From the NCBI RefSeq assembly GCF_905163445.1, contig NC_053183.1:4154001-4218000 (forward strand): a stretch of 64,000 bases of DNA, read 5' to 3'. Shown here piece after piece: positions 1-10,376 of the stretch (within the stretch, counting starts at the first letter, position 1; each line of letters starts with the position of its first letter). The DNA comes from Pararge aegeria (lineage: Eukaryota > Arthropoda > Insecta > Lepidoptera > Nymphalidae). Position numbers and translations under genes: made by a program. The notes beneath the pieces were generated by a model. That model did no database searches. It saw only the letters and a list, made by a program, of their open reading frames with translations, and was not told the DNA's origin.

Positions 1-143
1 AAAAAAAATTGCCATTGGAAAGAATAAAAGCTACGTTTTGATATTGCACTATTTTTTTATTGAATTAAATGAAAGAAACATAAAATTTTCACATGTTTTA
101 AATATAAATAAAATGTACTTATGTACAAGTTTAGAAATAAAAA

Positions 144-626
144 TCATTGTTTTTTAAACATCTCCGTCAATGTAAGCTGTTTTGCGGTCTTCAACCGTTT
201 TCGGGCAGCCAGGTCACGCATTCGCTTGACGGTGAGCAGTTGCAAGTGGTCACACTCGGGCTGACGCTCCATCCACTTCAAAGCAGTCTCGAGGCCGGCA
301 AATGCTTCACTAGCTGATGGTCCAGCGTCTACTTCAACATCAGCAGTAAGTTCTTCTTCCACTTCCACTTCAACATCTTCTCTCACACTTACAACAATTT
401 CATCGTCATTGAGAATTTGAAAACCAGGGTCAGACGTGTCACAAGCCATCCACTCTCCTACATCTTCAGCACTTACTTCTGTACAACCAGGAATTTTTAC
501 AATCATTTTTCTTATTTCCTCTAGTGACAACGCATCTTTATCATCATCATCATCCTCTCCATATTCTGCAATGCGCCGGAACCGTTGCGCCGAATAATTT
601 GAGTGCGAAAAGTTTACTTGTCGCAC
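144..626 (-). pseudogene. C-terminal tail of a pogo/Tigger-like DDE transposase (partial)
   Basis: A 160-codon open frame. It has an acidic stretch (EDDDDD near residue 25), then segments typical of the tail of pogo/Tigger (jerky-like) transposases: 'EDVGEWMACD', 'DPGFQILNDDEIV', an acidic linker, and 'SEAFAGLETALKWMERQPEC'. The DNA-binding domains and DDE catalytic core are absent, so the copy cannot be active alone. The first ~20 residues look unrelated to the family and run into the neighbouring foldback sequence, so the ATG at 624-626 is probably not the original start. The last residues 'QLTLTEMFKKQ' resemble a PCNA-interacting (PIP) box. Family assignment is from recognised tail motifs only. 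Confidence 0.7.
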
Positions 627-680
627 TCAAATTGTTGTCGCTCGCGTCAAGATACTACTTTCCCCGCATGAGTGATACAA

Positions 681-789
681 AATAGTATGTGCAACAAGTG
701 CGACATCGATTACCCACTCAAGCGAGTGACCGCACTCGCTTGAGTGGGTCACTCGACAACTTGTCGCACTAGTTGCACAATATACTATT
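681..789. repeat. Foldback (imperfect ~50-bp inverted repeat)
   Basis: Left arm 681-728 and right arm 733-789 are reverse complements, apart from three small insertions in the right arm and two mismatches, around a 4-nt spacer. The innermost 17 bp pair perfectly (CCACTCAAGCGAGTG with its complement). Related 'TTGTCGCAC' words recur at 618-626, so the foldback may belong to a larger element abutting the transposase tail. Confidence 0.8.
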
Positions 790-1114
790 GTTATAGGCTG
801 GTATGGTAATAATAAATTGCCCGTATTCGGCAACAATACAGTTTGACTAAAATACATTGTGATATTGAAATATTATATTCCTCGAAACGTGTTCGGCTTC
901 AAATATAATTTCTCAAATTAAAAAGCAATTCTGGCTTTCATGTCGGGTCGGATATTTGTTGGTACAAGTATGAACAATGAGTACCTACTCATAGTAATTA
1001 ATACACACACCTTCAAGAATATAATATCACACTTGAAACCGAATATAATATTTGAGATCAGTGCCGTAATATTTTAGATTATTAATTTTGCTTCAGCTTT
1101 CCATGTAGATGTAG

Positions 1115-1197
1115 AGAATTTTGTGACAGAGTACTATCGCCATGCTTATCGGTAAGCAGCATTGTCGAAACGCTGTGTTCCGGTCTGGAGGGCATGG
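1115..1197 (-). repeat. Interspersed repeat, family V (fragment)
   Basis: Shares 'TTTTGTGACAGAG', 'ATGCTTATCGG..AAGCAGCATTG' and 'GCTGTGTTCCGGTCTG' with copies at 29393-29520, 34660-34702, 37789-37895 and 47784-47960. No coding content. The class is not known to me; a short non-autonomous element is likely. Confidence 0.6.
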
Positions 1198-1240
1198 TTT
1201 TTTTTAAATTTAGTTTTTTTACATTATGATATAATAAAAA

Positions 1241-1491
1241 AAATAAATATACTACGACAATACACACGTCGCCATCTAGTCCCAAAGTAAGCTTAGCTTG
1301 TGTTATGGGTACTAAGATAACTGATGAATAATTTTTATGAATAATATACACAAATACTTATACTTATAATAAACACCCATACACTGAAAACATTCATGTT
1401 CAACACACAAATATTGTCCAGTTGTGGGAATCGAACCCACGGCCTTGGACTCAGAAAGCAGGGTCGCTACCCACTGCGCCAATCAGCCGTC
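1241..1491 (-). mobile_element. tRNA-derived SINE, family S1 (full length)
   Basis: Read on the minus strand it starts with a tRNA-like head. The head has a Pol III A box (TTGGCGCAGTGGG) and a B box (GGGTTCGATTCCC) about 40 nt apart, followed by a ~170-bp AT-rich body and a 3' tail (TAGTATATTTATTT). The same unit recurs at 16635, 22841, 25886 and 28529, with fragments elsewhere. It resembles the Metulj-type SINEs of butterflies; that name is from memory and unconfirmed. Confidence 0.85.
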
Positions 1492-1854
1492 AATTTATAT
1501 GCTTTTTTTTTAATAGAACAGCCCTGCTTCTGCGATTTGATACATCGGTCGGGCTGTTCTTTCTATACACATAGATAAACTAAATTATACACATAGATAA
1601 ACTAAAATTATAAAATTTTAATATTTATAACTAAAAATTGATAATCTACTATGTATTGTTGAGTCGATTGAGACCACTCAGAAGCCGATGGAGTTTACCA
1701 AGCCGTAAGATTTGAAACAGTTCTTTTTCGCATCAGGGACCGCAGCTCATAGGGGACCGCAGCTCAAAGGGGGACGCCCAAAACGTCCAAATTGATGCAC
1801 ACAGGCCGGTACGTTGAAGGACGTGCTCCTTGCACGCCCTGTGAAATATTCCAC

Positions 1855-2254
1855 TGTTTATAAGTATTAGAAAATAACGGTAGAACAAGATAATAAAGAC
1901 GCTCGCAATAGACGTTTATTTCAATTCAAAATTTAAAATACAAATGATCCCTTTACATTCGAGCTCCGCCTTTTTATATCGTTGAATGAGTAAGATTATT
2001 GACAGCTGTCAATAATCTTACTATTTCATTACAAATCATCAGAGTATGTTGTTATTGTGTAATTAATATTTATAAATCATATTATTAAGTTTATCACTTA
2101 AATATCACTTTTACAGAGCCATTAAAATATATGTATAATATTTAAAAATAGAACACTATTTCCTGTATTGAATTCAAGTAAATACGATATTATTATAATT
2201 TAGGGAATAATTAAGTTATTTATTATAACTTATTTACACAGTTTCTTATATAAG
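1855..2254 (-). repeat. ~400-bp LTR-like repeat with 34-bp perfect palindrome (copy A)
   Basis: Near-identical reverse-complement partner of 51843-52254. It contains a perfect 34-bp palindrome at 1989-2022 centred on CAGCTG. Next to it on the minus strand lie a TATA-like TATAAAA and a downstream AATAAA-type signal, an order expected for an LTR (U3 palindrome, TATA, polyadenylation signal). Clear TG...CA ends and a target duplication are not seen, so 'solo LTR' is only an inference. Confidence 0.7.
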
Positions 2255-2660
2255 CGATGGTTTTCCACTTATCATCTTATAAGGTGGGCCATATGCTTGG
2301 ACCGTCGATTATAAAAATTAAAAAAAAAATGTTAGTACGAGTATGAACAATGAGTACCTACCTAACTCCTCATAATTAATACACACACCTTCACGCACAT
2401 AATAACGTAAATGAAACCGAATATACTCGTACTCGTAATATGTGAGATGATTAATTTTGGCCTTCACCTTTCCATTGTCGGTTATTATTATTGGTACTTG
2501 GTAACAATCAAGTATATAAATAAAACACTGTTTCCTATTGATGAGAATAAGTGCCTTACAATAAATATCCGTAGCTTGAAGTATTCATAGTTCCCTACCT
2601 ATCTGTTCTCAATGTTTGCTCATTCGAAAGAATATAAAACATTGCGAAATAATATTTTTT

Positions 2661-3156
2661 GAAGTAAAACTTCTTTAGGCGCGACGGGAGTAACTTATTT
2701 TTTCCTGACGGAAGTAACGCTTACATAAGACGTCTAAGTATATGTCATATACTCCACGCTTCTTGACTTATACGCCACCTAGTGGCAAATATTAGAATCA
2801 ATTAGGATTATTTATTTCCAATATTTTCAAACGGATCAGTTGTGAATAGCAAAGAGAATAAAAATTCAACAGTCTTAAAAAAATACTTTAAATTGCAAAG
2901 ATTTTTGAAAATCTCTAAATATACTTGTTTATTTATACATTTTGTAATAAAAAAATTATATTGACATGTGCTGTGTGACCTTCAATTTTCTACTCCCAAA
3001 TATTCTATTTAACAAATGAACATATTAAAGTAATATTATTGAATTTTAAATAGAATATAAAATGAAATAGTGAATATTAAATGAAATGGCGGAGTCCTAG
3101 GAACATTTTACTATTTCGTCAATAAATAATAATATAATAATAAAAGTTTTACTTCA
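2661..3156. repeat. TIR repeat (GAAGTAAAACTTC ends)
   Basis: The left end GAAGTAAAACTTCTTTAGGCGCG is matched in inverse by AAGTTTTACTTC near 3145-3156. Similar ends (AAGTTATACTTCTTTTGGCG) define elements at 38482-38807 and 60126. No open frame inside. Probably a MITE; superfamily unknown. Confidence 0.5.
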
Positions 3157-3187
3157 ATCGGGCGTAAAGGTTGCGTGCACACTTTTT

Positions 3188-3372
3188 TTTATTCCACTAC
3201 AAGATAGCCTTTGACTGCAATCTAACATGTTAGTAGGAAAGGATGCAGTCTAAGATGGTAGCTGGCTAGCCTGTTAGGTGTATGGCAGTTATACGGTCAG
3301 CCCTAAATGGTTTGAACGCGAAAGCTAAATCGCTTGGCGGCACGGCTTTGGTGGTAGCTAGCCACGAAGCCT
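3188..3372 (-). mobile_element. SINE family S2, 3' part
   Basis: Minus strand carries the body of the S2 SINE: 'GGCTTCG.GGCTAGCTACCACC', 'AAGCGATTTAGC', 'AACAGGCTAGCC' and a terminal 'TAGTGGAATAAA' tail. The tRNA-like head is missing. Full-length relatives are at 52310 (+) and 60704 (-). Confidence 0.7.
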
Positions 3373-3599
3373 TCACAGACCCAGACTAGTAAAATCAGAA
3401 ACAATGATTTCCCAATGAGGACAAACGAGAACCTCTACGCCAGGTAAGTTGTTAGAACTATACAACGTTTATTAATAAGGGGGTAATCCTATAACTATAC
3501 TAATCCTATAACCAGCGGGGTTACTATACAATTAATGAATTTCTTAATGGCACGGTTGCTTGGAAGCATCCGGCTCCGCTTTCATCTCTCACAAGATAG

Positions 3600-3790
3600 A
3601 AAAGTGAATGTTAAAATGTAAAATGTAAATTGTTGATGTTGGAAAAGAGCAACTGCTGAGTTTCTTGCCAGCTTCTTCTCGGTAGAATCTGCCTTCCGAA
3701 CCGGTGGTAGAGTCACTACAAACAGATAGACTTGACTTTTCAAAAGTGCTTATATTAGGCCTACTTGAAATAAATTAATTTTGAAATTTT
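3600..3790 (+). mobile_element. LINE 3' UTR tail
   Basis: 'AAGAGCAACTGCTGAGTTTC', 'CTTCTCGGTAGAATCTGC' and 'GTGCTTATATTAGGCCTACT' followed by AATAAATTAATTTTGAA match the 3' end of a common lepidopteran LINE. A second short tail is at 40825-40890. No coding part remains. Confidence 0.7.
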
Positions 3791-5177
3791 TTAATTATAT
3801 AAAAAGCTTTGCCCTTACTCACTGACAGATAAAATCTAAAGGCGAAACAGCTGAACGTCAAATTTCATGTTTCAGAGAGAATTCTATGAGAATCTAGAGG
3901 CGTATTAAGAAAGCTGGTTTTTTAAACTCTAACCCCCGGGGGGTAAGAATTATACACCGGAGGGAATTAACAGGGAAGAAAGGTTTAACGAAAGTCTGTA
4001 ATTTAAATAATTTATTTATTCTGTTTCGGAAAATATTTTTTTCAAGTTATATCCATACAACTTAGTAGTTGAACTTTTGATTAAAGTTTTTAGACACAAG
4101 TTTTGCACAATTTTTATATTACTACCTTCAGAAGGGTGAAATAGGGACTGAAAGTTTTTATGGAAGACCTTATTTTTCAAATTATAATTACGAAAATCGG
4201 TATTTTGGCTTTCAGTTAAAAAATTAGATAAAAGTTGGGATATGGGATAAAAGTTTTTAGAAAAGTATTGCATTTTTCAAATAATATCCATAAATTAGGT
4301 ATTCTGACTTCCATCTGCTTTTAGCTTTGTAAATTTCTTAGTCTCGCGGGATATCAGACATTCAACGTAGACAAAACTTCTGGCAATTGCTGGTAAATGA
4401 ATAAAATATTTATTAAAGATCCTAAAGTGTGAAGTTACTCGAGAAGTTATATAAAGTCTTATATTAACTCCCAGCGGTATGGCTAGTTGGTCCGAGATAT
4501 ATTATGGGAATAGCTTTTCAAAAATTAATAAAATAGTTCCCTAGCCATTCCTTTAACACGCCCACATACTAACAATACAGAAGCTGTTGTATTCCTTATG
4601 TCTTAGTTGTTAGGACCTAAAATTGTTTTCTACCTGTAATTTACTCCAAAGTAACAAACAAAAAGCGTGCTTTTATTGAAATATGGATTTTATTTCTTGC
4701 TGGTAAAGTTCAAAATCAATCAAGCTGAGGCTGGGGATCCTTTGTTCAGGACATACAGCGTTTGTGTGTAGGTTCTTTACCGAATGAACGGAAATTAGGT
4801 TCTCGGGTTAATAATGACATTAAAGCCGAAGTAGAAAATTGGTTTAAAAATACGCAAATTATTTTGTGCAGCATGCAACAAACATAATAGTTGTTGTGTG
4901 TGTATGTGTGCGTGTGTGAGCATGTGAGTTTGTGTGTGTGTATATGTGTGTAAGTGTGTGAGTGTGTATGTTTGTTGTGAGTGATTATGCGTCGTATTTC
5001 CCGAACAATTTTGATTCCGATTTTTAATTTCGGTTGCTTAAATTAGTCTGGAGTGTTCTTAGCTATATTTGATGAACGATCCAAAATGGCCGCCGCCCCG
5101 AATGGCGGATTACACATTTTTCCACATATTACCATACCATACACATAAATTTCAAACACAACAAGTATATTTATGCA
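3791..5177. other. No gene seen; TG-rich microsatellite
   Basis: AT-rich with scattered stops. The only clear structure is an interrupted (TG)n tract at about 4894-4980. Longest open frame (4016-4273, minus, 85 codons) is low complexity and unsupported. Confidence 0.6.
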
Positions 5178-5450
5178 ACGTGTAAATTGAAACTGAAACA
5201 ATACTTCACATGCTTAAGTGGTACATTATGTACTGTCTCTGAAACTTACCTGTGAAACCGAAAACCTAATAGTTTTTGAGTAAACCACTGCCATAGTTTT
5301 AACTGAAAGAAATCAGATACAGCCCTAACCTCACATGCAAAATTAAAATCATGTGACTCCTGTCACTTTATTGGGTACGCATCGCGTAGCGTAAGTACTA
5401 TGCCCGTGTCGGTCTTTAATCTCCCATAGGGTTGTCGCAAGTAAACTCTC
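5178..5450. repeat. Interspersed repeat, family W (copy 1)
   Basis: Matches 41690-41985 in inverse orientation over about 270 bp. Shared words include 'GTACATTATGTACTGTCTC', 'ACCGAAAACCTAATA', 'TTTAACTGAA', 'CAGATACAGCCCTAACC' and 'GTCGGTCTTTA'. Class unknown. Confidence 0.65.
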
Positions 5451-6335
5451 ACAATTTATATGCTGCTTTTGGTTTAATATTTTAACAGGGCGATTTCTTA
5501 TTAAATATAGTTTTAAATCCTTCAATATTATTTCGTTATTCTGTTACACATTGTATAATATATAAAACGTATTTATTAATCCTTACTTGTATATCGTAAT
5601 TGCGAAAGTGTGTTCCCTAAGTAACCAACCAACTCGATTTTTGGTATGTAAAAGTTAGTTGGAAGGACAGAGAGTAACATAGCTATTTTTAAACAGGAAA
5701 CAAACGGTTTTAAAGGGATTTTTATGTGTTTTTCTCTAAAAATAATTATTATTAATAATTTCTGGCATAACCGGACTTTTTGAAAGTAGATATTACACAT
5801 TTTTGTGACACAACAAAAATGTGTTTTGGATTAAATATGCTAACCACTTGATCAACACGGAATTTATAACATTAGAAGTGAATTAAGGTGTAGAAGAAAT
5901 CATGTTACCTTTACAGGTAATTTCCCACGTTACGACTTTGAACTCTACGCTCCTACTAGCGTAATGTGACCTAGCTTCGAGAGCGCAATCCAGTCGATTG
6001 CATCGTTAATCCATGTCGGACGGTTAATCGACTTAAAAGATTCGAATCCTTTAACTTTAATTGTACCTCTGAGGGCATTATTTATTTATTTATATCCTTA
6101 GTATACTAACAGCTAGCCAAAACGTATACAATCAGTGTTACGTAAGATCGAGTTAATTGTTGAGTTAATTGTGCTACTAACTCAATTCTTATTTCTGCCG
6201 TCAAGCAGCAAAATTACAAAAAGTTCTGCTCCTATTTAATATCTATTCTTATATACTAAGCCATATTTTATGGCTGTATGTATATGTAAGTTAATTTTAT
6301 TTTTATACATTTTCTACTTTCATCCACTTTCCAAC
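5451..6335. other. No gene seen
   Basis: AT-rich intergenic sequence. I found no splice-supported exon, tRNA or recognisable element. Confidence 0.5.
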
Positions 6336-6485
6336 TTTTTTTTCGGCTTCACACGCTCTGGTTGTCTTTTAAAGATCACTTGTAGAGATAATACCGTCTT
6401 TGCAACCTAGCACTAAGTACTATTTATGTTTTCTCTGTGTTGTTTCTTTTGTGTTTTGTTTTAATAAAGTTTTTTTTATATTCTA
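6336..6485 (+). mobile_element. LINE 3' UTR remnant
   Basis: 'AGATCACTTGTAGAGATAAT' followed by 'CCGTCTTTGCAACC', and later 'TTTTAATAAAG', is the decayed 3' UTR of the LINE family whose other tails are at 19381-19520 (-), 42928-43320 (-) and 55080-55222 (+). Confidence 0.55.
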
Positions 6486-6829
6486 TTCCATTAAAAAATA
6501 TATATAATGTTCTCATTCCAAGCATCTAAATTCACTCTGTATAATTTTTAACCGGCAGGATGCGAGACATCAATTACTTCTTGAATTCTATTCAATAGAA
6601 GGCCGGTTTGATAATAATAAGTGTCCTCTTTTTGGTAACGATAGATGTGCTGAGCATACATACCGATGTATTTTTTATTATCTAGCCGAGCCATATAGTT
6701 TTATTTATTACTTATGGTGACTGCGAAATATGATTTTGATTCAGCTGTTGCTACACCGATTTTTGAATATAGCCTTCCAGCTTTAAATTGAGTGACAGAC
6801 TCACTTGTTATCCCCAACACGGTAAAGGA

Positions 6830-7245
6830 AAAAAAAGCTATCCTATGATATATTATGAAAATTGCTAACTCCGCGAAAAGCAGGAGAATCTGTATGGTGT
6901 AATTTATAATTTCTTCAATCTTCAGACCGTGGGTTCGATTCCTACAACTGGAAGTTGTTTGTTTGATGAACATGAATGTTTTTCAGGGTCTGGGTGTTTA
7001 TTTGTATATCATAAGTATTTATGTTTATTATTCATAAAAACTATTAAACAGTCATCTTAGTACCCATAACACAAGCTACGCTTACTTTGGGGCTAGATGG
7101 CGATGTGTGTATTGTCGTAGTATATTTATTTTATTTTTATACTCCACACCAAACAGGTCCTCGGAAATGTACCGCCTACGCACGTTTCACTCCAAAACCG
7201 GAGCATCCTCAGGAGATGTTAACTTTGCAATGAATAATTGTTAAG
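6830..7245 (+). repeat. Interspersed repeat, family R, interrupted by a SINE
   Basis: Flanks are 'CTCCGCGAAAAGCAGGAGAA ... TTTCTTCAATC' (left) and 'ACTCCACACCAAACAG ... GGAGCATCCTCAGGAGATG' (right). They are contiguous in the copies at 20776-21060 and 22010-22222, so the piece between them here is an insertion. Confidence 0.75.
6925..7139 (+). mobile_element. SINE S1, 5'-truncated, nested in repeat R
   Basis: Begins within the tRNA-like head (B box GGGTTCGATTCC present, A box absent) and runs to the usual S1 3' end (TAGTATATTTATTTTATTTTT). Truncation at the 5' end is what target-primed reverse transcription produces. Confidence 0.8.
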
Positions 7246-7320
7246 AATTTCCGATCCTATGAGATGATCGAAAATGCAGAATCGATGCAACCCGCATCTA
7301 TGTCTATGTGTGTTTTGTTT

Positions 7321-7540
7321 GTGTGAGAGGCTTCGGCCATTATAGTTAGTACCCTACAAATCAAGATGCGCCGCTAAGCAATTTAGCGTTCCGGTACGAT
7401 ATCGTGTAGAAAGTGACCGTTACTAAGGAGTTTAATATAACTGCCATATATGTAACAGGTTAGCCCGAGACTAGACTGCATAATTAATTACCAGGTGGGA
7501 TTGTCTAATGGCTAACTTATAGTAGAATAAAAAAAAATGG
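7321..7540 (+). mobile_element. SINE S2, 3' part
   Basis: Body words 'GAGGCTTCGGCCA', 'GCCGCTAAGCAATTTAGCGT', 'CAGGTTAGCCCGAGA' and the tail 'TAGTAGAATAAAAAAAA' match S2. Head missing. Confidence 0.7.
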
Positions 7541-8154
7541 CTATAGCCTGGTGGCTAGCAGGAGATAGAATGTTTGACTTCTCCCGCAGTTTTTCATGTG
7601 TTAGGATTGGCGTGCGGGTAATTAATAACCATATAATTTACATGTAATTTTAAAGGTAGGTAAACTTATCCTTTTCGCTGTCGCGAAGCTATGGCCGTTG
7701 GAAGAGTAAATTTTATCCTTTGGCCTGTTATAATGGAGAGGCAAAGTATTTGTCTCATGCCTGCAGAGTGCAGAGTGTGTGCTTCCCAATTCAGCCAACA
7801 CAAGCCAGTATACAAAGTTTTTCCTCAACGAGTGAGGTAGTCCGTGCCCGGGGGACATTTATGGTCTACTCAAAACCACATAAAACCTTACTAAATGCTC
7901 GTTGCGTGTGGGAAAAAGACATTAACAGTTCATAAAGGAGCTTTGGAACTCTCTGTAAGGACAAAGTAAGCTAGCTTTATATGGGATTTAGTGGGTACTA
8001 AAGCTCGTATTCCGAGACATTTGTCTACTTAACGAGCTAACTGAACTTAAACTATTCACTAAACGTAGTGCGTAAGTGTTATGGTTTTGAGTTTTGTCCG
8101 AATGAATTGAATGAATGAATGTTTTACAGTCTTACTTTAATGAATATATATGGA
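7541..8154. other. No gene seen
   Basis: Two overlapping open frames on opposite strands (7622-7858 and 7720-7935) lack domains or splice support and are treated as chance. Confidence 0.5.
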
Positions 8155-8209
8155 ATAAATAAATATACTACGATAATATACACATCACCATCTAGCCCCA
8201 AAGTTCGCA
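8155..8209 (-). mobile_element. SINE S1 fragment (3' end)
   Basis: 'ATACTACGATAATATACACATCACCATCTAGCCCCAAAG' on the plus strand is the complement of the S1 3' end, abutting the GC-rich module. Confidence 0.65.
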
Positions 8210-8433
8210 TAGTGATAACCACTAAGAAACGGGGGGTATCTTTGCTACGTTCGAGTCCATGTAGGACTGAAATGTATTCGATTTTCGGATGGATACTTGC
8301 CGATAACCACCTGAGGGGTTGCTACGGCGTCAACGGGGGAGTGGGGCGAGCGCGAAAGCTCGCCATGAGAGGAGACCCAGGTCTCAACGACATCGGGGGG
8401 ATCTAAAGTGTGTTGAAAATGCACCCGTATTTA
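8210..8433 (+). repeat. GC-rich module X (copy 1), predicted structured RNA
   Basis: About 220 bp, much more GC-rich than its surroundings and strongly conserved with 32455-32690. The best block is 'GCCGATAACCACCTGAGGGG', 'TTGCTACGGCGTCA' and onward to 'GACATCGGGGGG'. It can form a 7-bp hairpin (GGCGAGC / GCTCGCC, loop GCGAAA) at 8345-8364 and a 5-bp hairpin (GAGAC / GTCTC, loop CCAG) at 8372-8385. The module continues into the AT-rich block at 8883-9060, separated by a MITE. Identity unknown. Confidence 0.7.
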
Positions 8434-8435
8434 TA

Positions 8436-8880
8436 CACTCTAAAAAAAGAAAGCCAACTAAGAGAGATTTTCTCTTAGTTGACGTTATATAAATTATAAC
8501 AATTATGATAATAAACATAACAACAAAAGCTGATTAGTTATAGCAGCAAGTGCATTATAGATTGAGCTAACAATGTAGTTATGTTCATTGATTCTAACAA
8601 ATAAATACGTTGTTTCTATTATTATTTACTTCTTTGTATGATTAGATCATTTTTAATTATTTAGCTTAAACAAGTACGTAAATTGAATCAGTTAAGAATA
8701 TTGCCTTAGTTAAGTAACAATAATAGGAGCAATACAGTTGCCCAGTCCATTGAATTATGATAAACAATCATTATCATCTTATTTGATGTATCTATGTTCT
8801 TGTTAGGCTCGTTTGGAATCAAGATGCTTGATCACAACAATCACTATCTTGTTAGGAATAACCAATTTTTTTTTAGAGTG
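8436..8880. mobile_element. 445-bp MITE with TA target duplication (Tc1/mariner-like)
   Basis: Ends CACTCTAAAAAAA and its inverse TTTTTTTTTAGAGTG, flanked on each side by TA (8434-8435, 8881-8882). The undisturbed site 'GTATTTATATCAAAATAC' survives at 32689-32706, so insertion and duplication of TA are directly shown. A subterminal hairpin (CAACTAAGAGA...TCTCTTAGTTG) sits at about 8454-8481. No transposase frame. Confidence 0.85.
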
Positions 8881-8882
8881 TA

Positions 8883-9060
8883 TCAAAATACCCACCAACT
8901 CAATGTCATGAACATTATTTATTTAGTTTATTTAGTTTTTAATCAAACACAATTTTAATTTTTTCTTGGAAACTATTTATTAATTCAATAATTATTATAA
9001 ACGTAAAAATCCTAAACAATTTAATAAAATATCTGGCCAATATGAATTTATAGTTATCAA
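8883..9060 (+). repeat. AT-rich half of repeat X (copy 1)
   Basis: 'TATCAAAATACCCACCAACT', 'CAATGTCATGAACAT' and 'AATATGAATTTATAGTTATC' are shared with 17187-17361/17643-17695, 32690-32815 and, in part, 9955-10010. Confidence 0.7.
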
Positions 9061-9089
9061 ATGTTGGATTAGTATACAAACACTATGTC

Positions 9090-9299
9090 GCTGCCTGTCC
9101 GCGTAAACCCTTGACCTTTTGTCCCTACTAAAAATCAGCGTTGTAGTATTCCTTGGCATTTACTGCCATGGTGCTGCGGCACAGAGCTGAGTAGGTGACC
9201 CGATGACCACAACGAAGCAACAGTCTCCGAAATTTTTCCTTTTTCTCTGTTCTCTTGTTTTAGTATGTTGTAATTTATTTATTGTGGTTAATAAATATC

Positions 9300-9335
<36 letters not shown>
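9090..9335 (+). mobile_element. LINE 3' UTR with (ATT)n tail
   Basis: A short unique stretch ends in 'TTGTGGTTAATAAATATCT' and then a perfect (ATT)n run at 9301-9334, the form of a LINE 3' end tailed by a microsatellite. The coding part is not recognisable. Confidence 0.5.
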
Positions 9336-9339
<4 letters not shown>

Positions 9340-10027
9340 GGTAACATTATACATTTTATATTTTTATTATTATTATTAATTTATTATTTGCATTGCAAAC
9401 AAACTCGGACCGAGTTTGTTTCTCCGAAAGAGAAGCCCTAACTACTAGGCTATCAGCCTTTTTATGACGTACTTACCCACATTTTTTTTACATTTGCACG
9501 TTTAGTTCTTCACATCTAATCTACCGATCGGTTATCTTTTAGGCACTTAAGTGGTTATCTTTCCGGTATCATATTATCGTACTTACCAATAAATCGTTTT
9601 GCGTTTGTTTTGAAGTAAACCGCAACGAAATATTTATCGGTTTTTTTTTTTGTATTGTGCCCATCAATGCTCACCCTGATATAGCCCCTGCTGGGCAAAG
9701 GCCCATATAATTGGAGAAAATGTTTTAGAGCTTAGACCCACTCGCAGATCCAATGTTCTATACTGATGTAACTTTTATTTTTTACTTAATTATAGAAAAT
9801 CAACCAGACCGACGGGATAACATTTGAGGCTCGGGGAAGTACAACGTTAATTTCGAAACTCCGGACTGGTGCTCCGAATTTTTAAACAGAAAAACCAAAT
9901 ACCTACCGAATATTTTCGCGACCCAACCTAGGAATTGACCCGTGACCGTTTTTATATCAAAATACCCACCAATGTAATGAAAATTTAATTTATTTAGTTT
10001 TTAATCAAACATTTTTTTTTTTTTTAT

Positions 10028-10376
10028 ATAGAAAAAGGAGTAAGACAGGGCGATCCGCTCTCACCAAAAATATTCTCTGCTGTAATGGAAATGGTATTGC
10101 GAGAGATAGATTGGTCTAACAAGGGAATCAACATAAGCGGAGAGTACCTCAGCCATCTACGTTTCGCAGATGATATTGTAATTTAGAGTGTCTAAAGACT
10201 TTAAATGATATGATTACTCAATTAGCGCAAGAAAGCAAGGAAGTAGGCCTGTTTCTCAATAAAGATAAAACTAAAATAATGACAAACGGTGAAAAACAAC
10301 GAAAAATAATAGTAGAAAATGAAGAAATAGAATTTGTAAACGAATACATATACCTTGGCCAGTTGACATCAGACCT
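10028..10376 (+). pseudogene. RTE-clade LINE reverse transcriptase fragment
   Basis: Translation from about 10031 reads EKGVRQGDPLSPKIFSAV, then 'KGINISGEYLSHLRFADDIV', giving RT palm motifs including the catalytic FADD box. In-frame stops follow directly. The continuation in another frame (10210-10416) has 'KEVGLFLNKDKTKIM' and 'FVNEYIYLGQ', the usual RTE sequence after the palm. Broken by stops and a frameshift. Confidence 0.85.

Noticed and set aside
1420..1491. tRNA genes suggested by A/B boxes
   Set aside because: All such heads are attached to SINE bodies present in many copies, and the cloverleaf is degenerate; no free tRNA gene was found.
8345..8364. Hammerhead or HDV-like ribozyme in module X
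   Set aside because: A GAAA is present, but the CUGANGA core and a third helix are not seen, and no HDV double pseudoknot could be drawn; left as an unidentified structured module.
9160..9354. Asn-rich ORF
   Set aside because: Translation of an (ATT)n microsatellite in a LINE tail.
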